A DNA stretch of 64,000 nt from NCBI RefSeq assembly GCF_015070375.1, contig NZ_JADCLL010000005.1, forward strand, positions 124,001 through 188,000, given 5' to 3'. The notes under the pieces were generated by a model. The model was given only the letters and a program-made list of their open reading frames with translations, was not told the origin of the DNA and did no database searches. The position numbers and the translations under genes are program-made. Position 1 is the first letter of the stretch. Every line of letters begins with the position of its first letter. The stretch is from Nocardioides kribbensis. Lineage in GTDB: Bacteria; Actinomycetota; Actinomycetes; Propionibacteriales; Nocardioidaceae. Positions 1-9,788 of the stretch are shown piece by piece.

Positions 1-1769
1 CCATCGAGGACTACGCCCTGATCGGCGACCGGCGCACCGCGGCGCTGGTCGGGACCGACGGCTCGGTCGACTGGCTCTGCCTGCCTCGCTTCGACTCTCC
101 CGCCTGCCTGGCCGCCCTGCTCGGCACGCCGGAGCACGGCCACTGGCAGCTGGTGCCGACGGTGCCCTACGCCACCGAGCGGCGCTACCTCGGCTCCTCG
201 GCGATGCTGGAGACGACCTTCACCACGGCCGCGGGCGTGGTGACCCTGACCGACGTGATGCCCCGCGGCGACCAGCGGGCCGACCTGGTGCGCCGCCTGG
301 TCTGCGTGAGCGGCACGGTGCCGATGCGTCACGAGTGGCGGCTGCGCCCCGACTACGGCCGGATCCGGCCGTGGGTGCGTCGCGAGTGCCTCGGCGGCGA
401 GGACGTCATCACCGCGGTGGCCGGCCCCGACAAGCTCGTGCTGCGCGGGCCGCGGCTCCCGGTGGCGGTCGACCACACCCACGCCGACGAGTTCAGTCTC
501 GCCGCCGGGGAGGAGCTGTCCTTCGCGATGGTGTGGCTGCCCTCGCACGTCGAGCCCGGTCACCTGGGCGACCTCGACGCGCGGGTGGCCGAGACGGTGG
601 CCGAGGACGAGGCGTGGGCGCAGGTGTGCCGCCAGGACCTCCCCCACCCCGAGGCCGTGCGACGCTCGCTGCTGACGCTGCGGCTGATGACCCACGAGGT
701 GACGGGGGGCATCGTCGCGGCGCCCACGACCTCGCTGCCCGAGGAGTTCGGCGGCGAGCGCAATTGGGACTACCGCTTCTGCTGGCTGCGCGACGCCGCG
801 CTGACGCTCGCCTCGCTGCTGCAGGCCGGCTACACCGAGGAGGCCGCGGCGTGGCGCGACTGGCTGCTGCGCGCGGTGGCCGGCGACCCCGAGGACCTGC
901 AGGTGATGTACGCCGTGGACGGCTCCCGCCGGCTGCCCGAGTCGGAGCTCGACCACCTGCCGGGCTACGCCGGCTCACGCCCGGTGAGGATCGGCAACGG
1001 CGCCGTCGGGCAGCGCCAGCACGACGTGCTGGGCGAGGTGATGGACGCCCTCGCGCTGGTGCGCGAGCACCTCGGCGACGACGACCCCAACGCCTGGGCG
1101 CTGCAGCGGGCCCTGGTCGACGACCTGGTCACCCGCTGGCGCGATCCCGACCACGGCATCTGGGAGATCCGTGGGGAGCCGCGCCACTTCACCCACTCGC
1201 GCGCCATGGTGTGGGTCGCCTTCGACCGGGCCGTGCGGGCGGTCGAGGAGCGGGGTCTGCCCGGCGACGTCGACCGGTGGCGCCGCGAGCGCGACGCCGC
1301 CCGCGACCTGGTGCTTGGTGAGGGGTGGGACTCCGAGCGGGGCACGTTCGTGCAGCACCCCGGCACCCGCGAGGTCGACGCCTCGCTGCTGGTGCTGGCC
1401 ACCATCGGGCTGCTGCCCGGCGACGACCCGCGTCTGGCCGGCACCATCCGTGCCGTCGAGGAGGACCTGCTGCGTGACGGGCTCGTGCTCCGCTACCGCA
1501 CCGCCAGCGGAGTCGACGGGCTCTCCGGCGACGAGCACCCCTTCCTGGCGTGCTCGTTCTGGCTGGCCTCGGCCTACGCCGTCGTCGGTCGCCTCGACGA
1601 CGCGCGGGCCCTGCTCGGGCGGCTGGTCGGGCTCTCCACCGATGTCGGCCTCCTCGCCGAGGAGTACGACCCGGGGGCCGAGCGCATGGTCGGCAACTTC
1701 CCCCAGGCCTTCAGCCACCTGGCCCTCGTGCAGGCGGCGTTCCACCTCGCCGCGGCCGAGCGCCGCTGA
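1..1769 (+). CDS. GH15 family glycoside hydrolase (trehalase/glucoamylase-like), 5' partial
   Basis: The reading frame is open to the left edge, so the N-terminus is missing; 588 residues are visible. The first residues (IEDYALIGD, then GSVDWLCLPRFDSP) are the usual start of the bacterial GH15 trehalase-like N-terminal domain, so only a few residues are probably absent. The (alpha/alpha)6 catalytic barrel follows, with RNWDYRFCWLRDA near the middle, GIWEIRG carrying the likely general acid Glu, and EEYDPGAERMVGNFPQAFSH near the C-terminus carrying the likely catalytic base. Actinobacterial members cleave trehalose or alpha-glucans in the cytoplasm; no signal peptide can be judged because the start is cut. 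It converges on the secreted nuclease gene across a strong hairpin. Substrate (trehalose versus maltodextrin) cannot be decided from sequence alone. Confidence 0.9.
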   Translation, partial: IEDYALIGDRRTAALVGTDGSVDWLCLPRFDSPACLAALLGTPEHGHWQLVPTVPYATERRYLGSSAMLETTFTTAAGVVTLTDVMPRGDQRADLVRRLVCVSGTVPMRHEWRLRPDYGRIRPWVRRECLGGEDVITAVAGPDKLVLRGPRLPVAVDHTHADEFSLAAGEELSFAMVWLPSHVEPGHLGDLDARVAETVAEDEAWAQVCRQDLPHPEAVRRSLLTLRLMTHEVTGGIVAAPTTSLPEEFGGERNWDYRFCWLRDAALTLASLLQAGYTEEAAAWRDWLLRAVAGDPEDLQVMYAVDGSRRLPESELDHLPGYAGSRPVRIGNGAVGQRQHDVLGEVMDALALVREHLGDDDPNAWALQRALVDDLVTRWRDPDHGIWEIRGEPRHFTHSRAMVWVAFDRAVRAVEERGLPGDVDRWRRERDAARDLVLGEGWDSERGTFVQHPGTREVDASLLVLATIGLLPGDDPRLAGTIRAVEEDLLRDGLVLRYRTASGVDGLSGDEHPFLACSFWLASAYAVVGRLDDARALLGRLVGLSTDVGLLAEEYDPGAERMVGNFPQAFSHLALVQAAFHLAAAERR

Positions 1770-1802
1770 CGGAGTCCCGCGGTCCGGCGGGCCGGACGCA
1801 GG

Positions 1803-1832
1803 ACGGGGCCCTGCCGGTCGGCAGGGCCCCGT
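1803..1832. terminator. Hairpin between convergent genes
   Basis: A perfect 13-bp inverted repeat (arms 1803-1815 and 1820-1832) with a 4-nt loop (GGTC) lies 34 nt after the GH15 stop codon and 33 nt before the end of the minus-strand nuclease gene. There is no T-run, as is usual for GC-rich actinobacterial terminators, so it could serve both strands. Confidence 0.75.
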
Positions 1833-1864
1833 CGGTGCTGGTGCGGGTCGGGCGGGTCAGTCGG

Positions 1865-4717
1865 TCACTTCACGACCCGGATCGTGGAGGTCCCGCCGAC
1901 GGTCGCGTCGCCCTTGCTCCACTCGACCTGGAGGGTCTTGGTGCCGACCCGGTCGAAGGGTGCGAGGCGGATCTTCGCGACGCCCTGGCGGTTGGTCGTG
2001 GCGGTGCGGGTCTCGCCGCCGGGCAGCCGCACGGTGACGGTGCCGCCGCGGGCGGGCTCGCCATCGGCGGTGACCTTCACCCGCAGGGTCACCTTGGTCT
2101 TGCCGGCCTTGACCTTCTTGGGGGTGCTGCTGACCTTGAGCGCCAGCTCCGCGGCCGGGGGCGCCACGACGTCCTCGACCAGGTCGAGACCCATGACCAC
2201 CGGGTCGTGGTCGGAGGAGCGGAACGGGCCGTCGGTGTGGAAGTCGGTCGGGCTGTAGTTGTAGCGGCTGTACTCCATGTAGATCGACTCACCGGAGTTG
2301 ATGTTCCAGATGTCGTGCCCGGTCATCGCCTCGAGCGCGGCGTCGTTGGCGAGCACGTGGTCGAGGGAGCCGGAGAGGCCGCTGAAGGAGTAGGAGTACT
2401 CCGCGTCGGCGCCCTCGCCGTCCTCGATGTTGGTGTAGCCGGCCTGGTAGAGGACCTGGAGCGGGTCCTCCTGGGAGTAGGAGTTGAAGTCGCCGACGAG
2501 CAGGACGCCCTCGGCGCCGCTCTCCTGCTGCACACCGGGCACCCAGTCGCGCAGCGCGGTGGCCTGGGCCACGCGGTCGGGGTTGGCGTTGCCCTGCCCG
2601 GTGCCGTCGTCGGCGCCGGAGCCCTTGGACTTGAAGTGGTTGACCACGAAGAGGAACGGCTCGTCGCCGCCCGTCGGCGTGAAGGCCTGGGCGATGGGCT
2701 CACGGGCGTTGTCGAAGGCCTCGCCCGAGCCGCTCAGCGTGCCGAGGGCACGGGCCTCGCCGCTGCGCTCGACGGCGGCCGGCTTGTAGATGATCGCGTT
2801 GCTGATGACGTCCATCTCGGCCGCCGGGGGCAGCTCGGTCGACGACGGGTTGGCCGCCCACGTGCCGGCGCCGGCGTCGGCGTTGAGCGCCGCCACCAGC
2901 GTCTCGGTGGCCTCGTCGGCGTCGCCGTCGACGACCAGCGAGTTCTCGATCTCCATGAGACCCACGACGTCGGCGTCGAGGGCGTTGATGGCCGACACGA
3001 TCTTGGCCTGCTGCCGCGCGAGGTCCTGGGGGTCCCAGGCGCCGCGCTGCTCGCAGCCCCCGCCCACGGAGTTGCCGTCGCCGTCCTTGTCGGGGAACGT
3101 CGTGCAGCCGCCGTCGCCGACGTTGTCGTCGTCGGCGTCGCCGAGGGTGGTGAAGTAGTTGAGGACGTTGAAGGACGCGACCTTGAGGTCGCTCTCGCCG
3201 TCGGCCTCGATGCGTGCCTCGTCGGGCGCGTCGGTGCGGGTGTTCTCGAAGGTCGCCGGCGACGTCGCGGTGTAGTCCGGGCCGCTGACGGTCTGCAGCG
3301 GCTGGAAGCGGTACGTCGGGGCGCTCGGCGACCCGCCCTGGGTGAGGATGACGTCGTCGGTGAACGTCGCCGCCGCTCCGACCCGCACGGGGGCGGTGTT
3401 GGAGAGGTAGGGCGGGGTCAGCGTCTTGCCGTTGGTGCCCGGGGCGTAGGTCGTGCCGGAGGCGTCGTCGAGCACGATGGCCCGAGCGGCGTTGTCGGCC
3501 TCGACCGCGCGGATCGCCGCGGTGTCCTGGGCGTCGGCGACCTCGGTGGGCTGGATGAGCGGCGTGTCGCCCAGGGCCAGGCCGACCTCGCCGAACTGGT
3601 GGGTGGAGAAGGTGTTGGTGACCGTGAAGTCGTCGGTGGGGTCGTAGAGCATCCCCTCCAGCGCCTCCTTCTCCGCCGCCGTGGCGGGCCACGCCGTGGT
3701 GGTGGTCGCCGTGACGGGCGCGGCCGGGGTGTCGAGCACCGTGGTCTCGGCCGCCGAGGAGACGACCTGGGTCTGACCGGCGTACTCGTCGACGTCGCCG
3801 CTGACCTCGACGTGGTCGCCGGGCTCCACGCTCACGCTGCCGGCACCGTTGGGGTAGTAGACGAAGACGCCGTCGGAGGCGGTGCGGGAGGCCGGGTCGA
3901 CCGACCCGCCCGTGCCGGGGGTCTGCAGGTAGAACCCGTAGAGGAAGCGCGGGGCCGCGGTCACGACGCCGGAGGTGATGACCGGGTCGCCGTCGAGCGG
4001 CGAGGCCGCGCCGGTGCCCTGGATCTCGGGGATGGTGACCTCGACCGGGTCGGGCTCGGGCTCGGGCTCACCGGCGCCGCCCGAGCTCTGCGGCACCGGG
4101 GTGCCCTCGACGAAGTCGTCGGCGTTGTCGTCGGAGTCGGTGCCCGTGGCGGTGCGCGCGGCCGAGGTGCTGTTGGTCAGGGCGACGCCGGTGTTGCGCT
4201 CCTCGAAGGAGGTGGGCGTCGTGCCGTAGCCGACGGCGTCGAGGACACCGGCCGCGCCGGCGAGCTCGCCGGTGGCGCTCACGGGGGTCTCGGAGGAGGC
4301 CAGCACGACGACGCCGTTGCTTCCGGACATGGCGATGGTGCCGGTCGCGTCGGGCGTCGGCAGGGCGGCGGCCGGCGTGGTGCCGGCGGCCTGCTGCACC
4401 AGGTAGTGCCCGCCCGCGGGCACGGAGCCCGAGAGGGGCGTGACCTGGGCGCTGGTGCCGGTGGCGCTGCGGTACTGCACCGACATCCCGGTCACGCTGA
4501 CGGCGCTCGCGGTGGGGTTGTAGAGCTCGATGAAGTCGTGGGTGAAGGCGGCGCCGGTGTTGCCGCCGCCGCCGTAGACCTCGCTGATGACGAGACCGGA
4601 GGCGTCGGGCGCGGCCAGGGCGGGGGCTCCGGCGAGGCCGGTGACGACCGCCGCGAGGCTGAACGCCCCGGCGACGGGCAGAGCCACCCGGCGGGTGGCT
4701 CGAGGGGACAGGGGCAT
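1865..4717 (-). CDS. Secreted ExeM/NucH-type endonuclease with lamin-tail domain
   Basis: Protein of 950 residues. An N-terminal signal peptide (RR followed by a hydrophobic stretch, ending near APALAAP) directs export. Next comes a lamin-tail domain (LVISEVYGGGGN, DFIELYNPT; about residues 40-180), then an OB-fold-like region (about 225-330). The endonuclease/exonuclease/phosphatase domain follows (about 510-850), with the motifs LKVASFNVLNYF, GLMEIENS, VNHFKSKGSG, LVGDFNSY and SSDHDPVV; these supply the metal-binding Glu/Asp and catalytic His/Asp residues. The C-terminal 95 residues look like an Ig-like repeat. Members degrade extracellular DNA. The ATG start has a Shine-Dalgarno GGAAGG 6 nt upstream. 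The next gene upstream on the same strand is a secreted 5'-nucleotidase, which suggests joint use of extracellular nucleic acid as a phosphate or nucleoside source. Confidence 0.9.
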   Translation of the reverse strand: MPLSPRATRRVALPVAGAFSLAAVVTGLAGAPALAAPDASGLVISEVYGGGGNTGAAFTHDFIELYNPTASAVSVTGMSVQYRSATGTSAQVTPLSGSVPAGGHYLVQQAAGTTPAAALPTPDATGTIAMSGSNGVVVLASSETPVSATGELAGAAGVLDAVGYGTTPTSFEERNTGVALTNSTSAARTATGTDSDDNADDFVEGTPVPQSSGGAGEPEPEPDPVEVTIPEIQGTGAASPLDGDPVITSGVVTAAPRFLYGFYLQTPGTGGSVDPASRTASDGVFVYYPNGAGSVSVEPGDHVEVSGDVDEYAGQTQVVSSAAETTVLDTPAAPVTATTTTAWPATAAEKEALEGMLYDPTDDFTVTNTFSTHQFGEVGLALGDTPLIQPTEVADAQDTAAIRAVEADNAARAIVLDDASGTTYAPGTNGKTLTPPYLSNTAPVRVGAAATFTDDVILTQGGSPSAPTYRFQPLQTVSGPDYTATSPATFENTRTDAPDEARIEADGESDLKVASFNVLNYFTTLGDADDDNVGDGGCTTFPDKDGDGNSVGGGCEQRGAWDPQDLARQQAKIVSAINALDADVVGLMEIENSLVVDGDADEATETLVAALNADAGAGTWAANPSSTELPPAAEMDVISNAIIYKPAAVERSGEARALGTLSGSGEAFDNAREPIAQAFTPTGGDEPFLFVVNHFKSKGSGADDGTGQGNANPDRVAQATALRDWVPGVQQESGAEGVLLVGDFNSYSQEDPLQVLYQAGYTNIEDGEGADAEYSYSFSGLSGSLDHVLANDAALEAMTGHDIWNINSGESIYMEYSRYNYSPTDFHTDGPFRSSDHDPVVMGLDLVEDVVAPPAAELALKVSSTPKKVKAGKTKVTLRVKVTADGEPARGGTVTVRLPGGETRTATTNRQGVAKIRLAPFDRVGTKTLQVEWSKGDATVGGTSTIRVVK

Positions 4718-4793
4718 GACAGACCTTCCGAGGGAGGGGTGCGTGCGGGACGTGCTCGTGGGTGCGCCCGACGGGCGCCCCGGTGGCCGCCGT

Positions 4794-4829
4794 GACCGGG
4801 GCCGCCGACGTGCGTCGGCGGCCCCGGTC
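4794..4829 (-). terminator. Terminator after the 5'-nucleotidase gene
   Basis: A perfect 17-bp inverted repeat (arms 4794-4810 and 4813-4829) lies about 30 nt downstream of the 5'-nucleotidase stop on the minus strand. It probably makes the nuclease gene beyond it a separate transcription unit. Confidence 0.75.
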
Positions 4830-4858
4830 AGGACGGTGTGGTGCTGGGGGTCAGCGGC

Positions 4859-6913
4859 TCAGCGGGTGCCCGAGACCGGCACGGTGACGGTGGTGCCGCT
4901 CGGTGCGGCCACCAGCTCGACCACGCCGCCGGAGGACCCGGCGGGCACGGTGAGGGTGACGGTGGCGCTCCCACCGTTGTCGGTGGTGATCGGGAAGGTG
5001 CCGAGCGGGCTCGTGGTCGAGCCGTCGACGTAGGTCGCGGTCAGCTCGGTGTTGGCCGGGCTGCCCAGCGAGGTGAGGTTGAGCTTCGAGAGGGTGAAGC
5101 TCGCCTCCTCGCCGGCGACGAGCGCGTCGGGAAGGCCCGACTCGGTGACCTGCTGGCGGGCGAAGTCGGGCGAGACCGGGTCGTTGCCGGCCAGGTAGTC
5201 GCGCCAGAGCTCGGCGTCGAGCAGGCCGGTGTCGGTGAAGGTGCCGTTGGTGAAGGCGCGGAAGTTGTCGCCGCCCGTGGCCAGGAACGACAGCGTCGAG
5301 ATCGTGTAGGTGCGCGCCGGGTCGAGCGGCTCGCCGTCGATGAGCACCGAGGTGATCCGCGAGCCGGCGGCGGCCGTCGGATCGGTGGTGACCTGGACGT
5401 TGTCGGACATGCCGAGCTGCAGGTAGGGACGCGAGGGCACGGTGCCGTCGGCGTTGGTCTGGTACTGCTGCTCGAGCACCTGCTTGAGGTCGGCGCCGGT
5501 GAGCCGGACGATCGCGACGGTGTTGTTGAAGGGCAGCACGGCGTTGGCCTCGGCGAAGGTGACCACGCCGTCGGTGTTGGCCGGGTTGCTGGTCGTGTCG
5601 CCGGCGAAGAGCAGCTCGGCGCGCAGGCCGCCGGGGTTGGTCAGCCCGAGGTCGGGCTCGGCGAAGTCCTGCACGCCGTCGCGCAGGGCGTTGGCGACGA
5701 GGTCGCCCAGGGCCGACTCCTCCGCACGGGCGTCGCGCGTGCCACCGGTGTAGCCGTCGGGGCCGTAGCTGCCGCCGGAGAACGCGGTGGTGATGTCGTC
5801 GGTGATCTCCGCGACCGGCTGGTTGCCGACCTCGGCGGCCAGCCGCAGCGCGCGGTTGGTGATCTGCTGCACCTTGACCACCGCGGGGTAGGACAGGTCG
5901 GCCTCGGCGACGCGGGCGACGTTCTCCTGCGTGTAGGCCTTCACCCGGCCCGTGCGCTGGTTGACGCTCAGGGTGATCCGGCCGATGTTCTCGCCGTAGG
6001 AGCCGGTCTGCAGGACCGGTCGGGTGCGCTCGGTGCCGGGCACGGGGGCGTCCCAGGCGTACTGCTTGTGGGTGTGGCCGGTGAAGATCGCGTCGACCTT
6101 CGGCGTGGTCCTCGTGACGATGCGGGCGAAGGCGCCGCCCTCGGCGACCTCCTCCTCCAGCGTGGCGCCCGCGGGGGCACCCTCGCCGGCGCCCTCGTGG
6201 AACTCCGCCACGAGCACGTCGGCCTCGCCGTTGCCCGGCCTGCCGTCGGAGAGCTGGCGCGCGACGCGGTTGACCGCGGCGACCGGGTCGCCGAACTCGA
6301 TGCCCTCGATGCCTGCGGGGCTGACCAGGCTCGCGGTCTCCTCCGTCACGGCGCCGATGACGCCGACGGTGACCCCGGCGCGCTTGAAGGTGTCGTAGGC
6401 CGGCAGGACCGGCGTGCGGGTGCCCTCGGCGTAGACGTTGGCCCCGAGGTAGGAGAAGTCGGCGACGTTGTCCACGCGGCCGTCGAGGTCGTCGAAGCCG
6501 CGGTCGAACTCGTGGTTGCCCACCGACGACGTCTTGAGGCCCAGCGCGTCGAGCACCTTCAGCGTCGGCCGGTCCTTGAACTGGCTGGAGGCGAAGAGCG
6601 AGGCGCCGATGTTGTCGCCGGCGCTGAGGAAGAGCGTGCGCTTGGGACCGTTGGCGGCCTTGAGCCCCTCGACCGTGGTGGCGAACTTCGTGGTGTTGGC
6701 GTCGATGCGACCGTGGAAGTCGTTGATGTTGAGCAGGGTGAGGTCGACGACCTTGTCCGCTCGCGGAGCCGGGGCCGACGGAACGGCCTGGGCGGGAGCG
6801 ACGGTGGTGACCGAGAGGGCGGCGGCCGCGAGGCCGAGGCCCAGCGACGCGGCGAGCGGACGGGTGGCCCGTCCGGACCAGGAGCGAGATAGCACGAGTG
6901 GGAGATCCTTCAC
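4859..6913 (-). CDS. Secreted 5'-nucleotidase/bifunctional metallophosphatase (UshA-like)
   Basis: Protein of 684 residues with a GTG start. A signal peptide spans about residues 1-43 (basic start, hydrophobic LAASLGLGLAAAALSV, AxA end). The metallophosphatase domain runs from about 55 to 330 with the dimetal motifs NINDFHGRID, SAGDNIG, SVGNHEFDRG and FTGHTHK. The C-terminal 5'-nucleotidase domain (about 370-560) contains SALGDLVANAL and the substrate-side GDNFRAFTNG. The last 90 residues resemble an Ig-like extension. The enzyme removes phosphate from extracellular nucleotides. It sits upstream of the secreted nuclease gene on the same strand, separated by a hairpin, so the two could form one DNA-scavenging function. 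No PHO-box was identified with confidence. Confidence 0.92.
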   Translation of the reverse strand: MKDLPLVLSRSWSGRATRPLAASLGLGLAAAALSVTTVAPAQAVPSAPAPRADKVVDLTLLNINDFHGRIDANTTKFATTVEGLKAANGPKRTLFLSAGDNIGASLFASSQFKDRPTLKVLDALGLKTSSVGNHEFDRGFDDLDGRVDNVADFSYLGANVYAEGTRTPVLPAYDTFKRAGVTVGVIGAVTEETASLVSPAGIEGIEFGDPVAAVNRVARQLSDGRPGNGEADVLVAEFHEGAGEGAPAGATLEEEVAEGGAFARIVTRTTPKVDAIFTGHTHKQYAWDAPVPGTERTRPVLQTGSYGENIGRITLSVNQRTGRVKAYTQENVARVAEADLSYPAVVKVQQITNRALRLAAEVGNQPVAEITDDITTAFSGGSYGPDGYTGGTRDARAEESALGDLVANALRDGVQDFAEPDLGLTNPGGLRAELLFAGDTTSNPANTDGVVTFAEANAVLPFNNTVAIVRLTGADLKQVLEQQYQTNADGTVPSRPYLQLGMSDNVQVTTDPTAAAGSRITSVLIDGEPLDPARTYTISTLSFLATGGDNFRAFTNGTFTDTGLLDAELWRDYLAGNDPVSPDFARQQVTESGLPDALVAGEEASFTLSKLNLTSLGSPANTELTATYVDGSTTSPLGTFPITTDNGGSATVTLTVPAGSSGGVVELVAAPSGTTVTVPVSGTR

Positions 6914-6989
6914 ACCAAATGGGCGATTGACCTCCGGACCCTAACCCCGGATCAGCGCTGCGCGACCGGGTCGTCAGGTGACAACTGGG

Positions 6990-7625
6990 TTACGACTTGC
7001 CGCTCCCGCGCAGCTCGTGGCGCTGGCGCCACACGCCGCGGTAGAACTCGGCGCCCGACCACAGCGTGAGGGCTACGGCCACGGCCAGCAGCGCCTGGGC
7101 GACGTAGAACAGCACCTCGCCGGGCGTCTCGAGCCACGAGGGCAGGTCGGGGTCGAGCAGGGGCAGCACGAGCAGGCCGAGGGCCAGGCCCTGCACGGTC
7201 GTCTTGAGCTTGCCGAGGTCGGCGGCCGCGATCACCACACGCTTGAGCACCGAGAGGCGCAGCAGCGTGACGCTCCACTCGCGCAGCAGCACCAGGATCG
7301 TCACCCACCACCACACCTCCCCCACGATCGAGAGCCCGATGAAGGCCATGCCGGTGATCGCCTTGTCGGCGATGGGGTCGGCGATCTTGCCGAAGTCGGT
7401 CACCAGGTTGCGCGCTCGGGCGATGTCGCCGTCGATCTTGTCGGTGGCCATGGCCACGAAGAAGATCACCCAGGCCACGGTGCGCCAGGTGCCGGAGTCG
7501 CCGCCGTCGACGAGCAGCGCGGCGCCGAAGAACGGCACCAGCACGATGCGCAGCGTGGTGAGCACGTTGGGCAGGTTGAGGTTGCTCGGCCTCGGCGAGA
7601 CGGGCTCGACCTCGGGCTGGGTCAT
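6990..7625 (-). CDS. pgsA: CDP-diacylglycerol--glycerol-3-phosphate 3-phosphatidyltransferase
   Basis: Protein of 211 residues that makes phosphatidylglycerol phosphate from CDP-diacylglycerol at the cytoplasmic membrane. The CDP-alcohol phosphotransferase signature D-x2-D-G-x2-A-R-x8-G-x3-D-x3-D is visible as [12 protein letters not shown] followed by [11 protein letters not shown] (about residues 59-86). Several hydrophobic helices surround it ([43 protein letters not shown]). Its ATG overlaps the rimO stop codon (ATGA, 7622-7625), so it is translationally coupled to rimO. The N-terminal 17 residues ([17 protein letters not shown]) are a short soluble leader. Length is normal for the family. 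Confidence 0.93.
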   Translation of the reverse strand: MTQPEVEPVSPRPSNLNLPNVLTTLRIVLVPFFGAALLVDGGDSGTWRTVAWVIFFVAMATDKIDGDIARARNLVTDFGKIADPIADKAITGMAFIGLSIVGEVWWWVTILVLLREWSVTLLRLSVLKRVVIAAADLGKLKTTVQGLALGLLVLPLLDPDLPSWLETPGEVLFYVAQALLAVAVALTLWSGAEFYRGVWRQRHELRGSGKS

Positions 7626-9181
7626 CGGACTCCTCCGGTGGGCTCGGCGAGCAGGTCGACGCCGTCGGTCGAGACGACGGTGGCCGCGACCAGGCGGCCC
7701 ACGGCGTGGGCGCCCTCGCGCGGGGCCTCGAGCGTCGTGGTGCCGTCGACCTCGGGGCCCTGGTGGGCGGCGCGGCCCTCGGCGGTGCCGTCCTCGCCGA
7801 GCGACTCCACGAGCACCTCGACGTGCTCGCCGATGCGCTCCTCGGCCCGCTGGGCGTTGAGCTCCTCGACCAGGGCGGTGACGTGCTCGGCGCGGGCGCG
7901 GACCTCGTCGTCGTCGAGCTTGCCGTCGTAGGAGGCGGCCTCGGTGCCGTCCTCGTCGGAGTAGCCGAAGACGCCGGTGACGTCCATGCGGGCGGCGACG
8001 AGGAAGTCGCACAGGGTCTGCAGGTCGTCCTCGGTCTCGCCGGGGAAGCCGACGATCACGTTGGAGCGCACCCCGGCCAGCGGGGCGGCGGCGCGCACCT
8101 GCTCGAGCAGGCCGAGGAACGACTCGGGGTCGCCGAAGCGGCGCATCCGGCGCAGCACCGTGGCGCTGGCGTGCTGGAAGGACAGGTCGAAGTACGGCAC
8201 CACGCCGGGGGTGTCGCCGATCGCCTGCACCAGGCCCGGGCGGGTCTCGGCCGGCTGGAGGTAGGACACCCGGACCCGCTCGACGCCGTCGACCGCGGCC
8301 AGCTCGGGCAGCAGCGTCTCGAGCAGGCGCAGGTCGCCCAGGTCCTTGCCGTAGGACGTGGAGTTCTCACTCACCAGGAAGAGCTCGCGCGCGCCCTGCT
8401 CGGCCAGCCAGCGGGCCTCGGCGAGCACGTCGGAGGGCCGGCGGCTCACGAACGAGCCGCGGAAGGCCGGGATCGCGCAGAAGGAGCAGCGCCGGTCGCA
8501 GCCGCTGGCCAGCTTGAGCGCCGCCATCGGGCCCGAGTCGAGACGGCGGCGTACGGCGCGGGGGCCGGTCGCCGGGCCGCCGGCACCGACCGTCGCCGGG
8601 TCGGCCGCCGAGCCCGCGACGGGGGCCGCCGGCGGCACCTGGTCACCGTGGCCGGGCACCGGGGTGGTGGAGGCGGCGCGGTCGACCGGCGAGATCGGCA
8701 GCAGCAGGCGCCGGTCCTGGGGGGTGTGCGGGTGGTGCACCTCGCCGGCGACGATGGAGCGCAGCCGGGCGGCGATGTCGGGGTAGTCGTCGAAGCCGAG
8801 CACCGCGTCGGCCTCGGGCAGCGACTCGGCCAGGTCCTTGCCGTAGCGCTCGGCCAGGCAGCCGACGGCGACGACGGCCTGGGCCCTGCCGCCCGTGCCG
8901 GCCGAGGCCTTGAGGTCGGCGGCCTGGAGCAGGGTGTCGACGGAGTCCTTCTTCGCGGCCTCCACGAAGCCGCAGGTGTTGACGACCACCGTGTCGGCGG
9001 CGGCGGGGTCCTCGACGAGGCGGAAGCCGCCGGCCTCCAACCGGCCGGCCAGCTCCTCGGAGTCGACCTCGTTGCGGGCGCAGCCCAGGGTCACCATGGC
9101 GACCGAGAGCAGCTCGCCGTCGGCCGGGGTGTCGGCGTCGTCGCGGGCGGGGAGGGAGGCGGGGAGGGATTCAGTCGTCAT
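7622..9181 (-). CDS. rimO: Ribosomal protein uS12 methylthiotransferase RimO
   Basis: Protein of 519 residues; a radical-SAM enzyme that methylthiolates Asp89 of ribosomal protein S12. The N-terminal UPF0004 domain holds [13 protein letters not shown] and [12 protein letters not shown]. The radical-SAM cluster motif is C228-x3-C232-x2-C235 (CDRRCSFC). A C-terminal TRAM domain follows, after [16 protein letters not shown] low-complexity Pro/Ala-rich insertion of about 40 residues (after [13 protein letters not shown]) precedes the radical-SAM core, which is typical of actinobacterial copies. The ATG at 9181 is preferred because it follows GGGGGC and gives the expected N-terminus; a start at 9220 is also open. 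Overlap with pgsA is 4 nt. Confidence 0.92.
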   Translation of the reverse strand: MTTESLPASLPARDDADTPADGELLSVAMVTLGCARNEVDSEELAGRLEAGGFRLVEDPAAADTVVVNTCGFVEAAKKDSVDTLLQAADLKASAGTGGRAQAVVAVGCLAERYGKDLAESLPEADAVLGFDDYPDIAARLRSIVAGEVHHPHTPQDRRLLLPISPVDRAASTTPVPGHGDQVPPAAPVAGSAADPATVGAGGPATGPRAVRRRLDSGPMAALKLASGCDRRCSFCAIPAFRGSFVSRRPSDVLAEARWLAEQGARELFLVSENSTSYGKDLGDLRLLETLLPELAAVDGVERVRVSYLQPAETRPGLVQAIGDTPGVVPYFDLSFQHASATVLRRMRRFGDPESFLGLLEQVRAAAPLAGVRSNVIVGFPGETEDDLQTLCDFLVAARMDVTGVFGYSDEDGTEAASYDGKLDDDEVRARAEHVTALVEELNAQRAEERIGEHVEVLVESLGEDGTAEGRAAHQGPEVDGTTTLEAPREGAHAVGRLVAATVVSTDGVDLLAEPTGGVR

Positions 9182-9223
9182 GATCGCCCCCGAGTATGCC
9201 GCCCGCACGGGGCCGGGCACGAA

Positions 9224-9287
9224 CCCTCGACACGCGCGCGCCCCCGCTCCCGGCGCGTGGGCACCGGGGACGGGGGCGCGTCGAGGG
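9224..9287. terminator. Long hairpin downstream of the tct-usp operon
   Basis: A ten-bp GC stem (9237-9246 with 9271-9280) is extended outward by a CCTCGAC/GTCGAGG pair with a small bulge. It lies just after the universal stress gene on the minus strand and before the rimO start, so it probably ends the tctCBA-usp transcript. Confidence 0.6.
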
Positions 9288-9311
9288 GCGGGTCGACGGA
9301 CGCTGGACGGG

Positions 9312-9788
9312 TCAGCCCGGCTGCTCGCCGGGCTTGACCGCCAGCACCGGGCAGGTGGCGGCCAGCAGGATGCGCTGGGCCACGCTGCCCATCAGCAGCT
9401 TGCCGACCGGGGTGCGCCGGCGCAGCCCGATGACCACGAGGCGGGCGTCGACCTCGCTGGTCACCTGCAGCACCTGGTCGGCGACGTCGCCACCGACCGA
9501 CTGGCGCACCTCGAAGGGCACGCCGGCCGCCGCGAGCTCGCGCTCGACCTGCTGCAGGGCCTCGGGGCCGGCGTAGCGGTCGTCGACCAGCGCGTCGCCC
9601 TTGGTGGCGTTGACCACCAGCACACCGCGGCCGCGGTCGCGGGCCTCGAAGACGCCGTGGGCCAGGGCGACGGCGCCGAACTCGTCGGGGGCCCAGGCCA
9701 CCACGACCCAGCCCTTCGCGCTGCTCGCGTCGTGCGACGCCGGGGTGCCGGCCTGGTCCTGCGTGCGGTCGTGCGTCTGGTCGCTCAT
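9312..9788 (-). CDS. Universal stress protein (UspA family)
   Basis: Protein of 158 residues with one Usp domain. The core begins at [18 protein letters not shown]. It ends with the nucleotide-loop region [20 protein letters not shown] and the final strand CPVLAVKPG. The classical G-x2-G-x9-G-S ATP motif is only partly kept (RRR/TP in place of the first part), so ATP binding is uncertain. The first 24 residues are a disordered His/Asp/Gln-rich leader. Its ATG overlaps the tctA stop (ATGA, 9785-9788), so it is the last gene of the tricarboxylate transporter operon. Usp genes at this position are seen in other actinobacterial TTT operons, and the protein may modulate the transporter, but no mechanism can be read here. 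Confidence 0.85.
   Translation of the reverse strand: MSDQTHDRTQDQAGTPASHDASSAKGWVVVAWAPDEFGAVALAHGVFEARDRGRGVLVVNATKGDALVDDRYAGPEALQQVERELAAAGVPFEVRQSVGGDVADQVLQVTSEVDARLVVIGLRRRTPVGKLLMGSVAQRILLAATCPVLAVKPGEQPG

Noticed and set aside
1550..4795. Very long plus-strand open frame (1081 codons) over the nuclease gene
   Set aside because: It is antisense to a gene with clear domains and is rich in Gly/Val/Arg/Asp, as expected from the reverse of GC-rich coding DNA.
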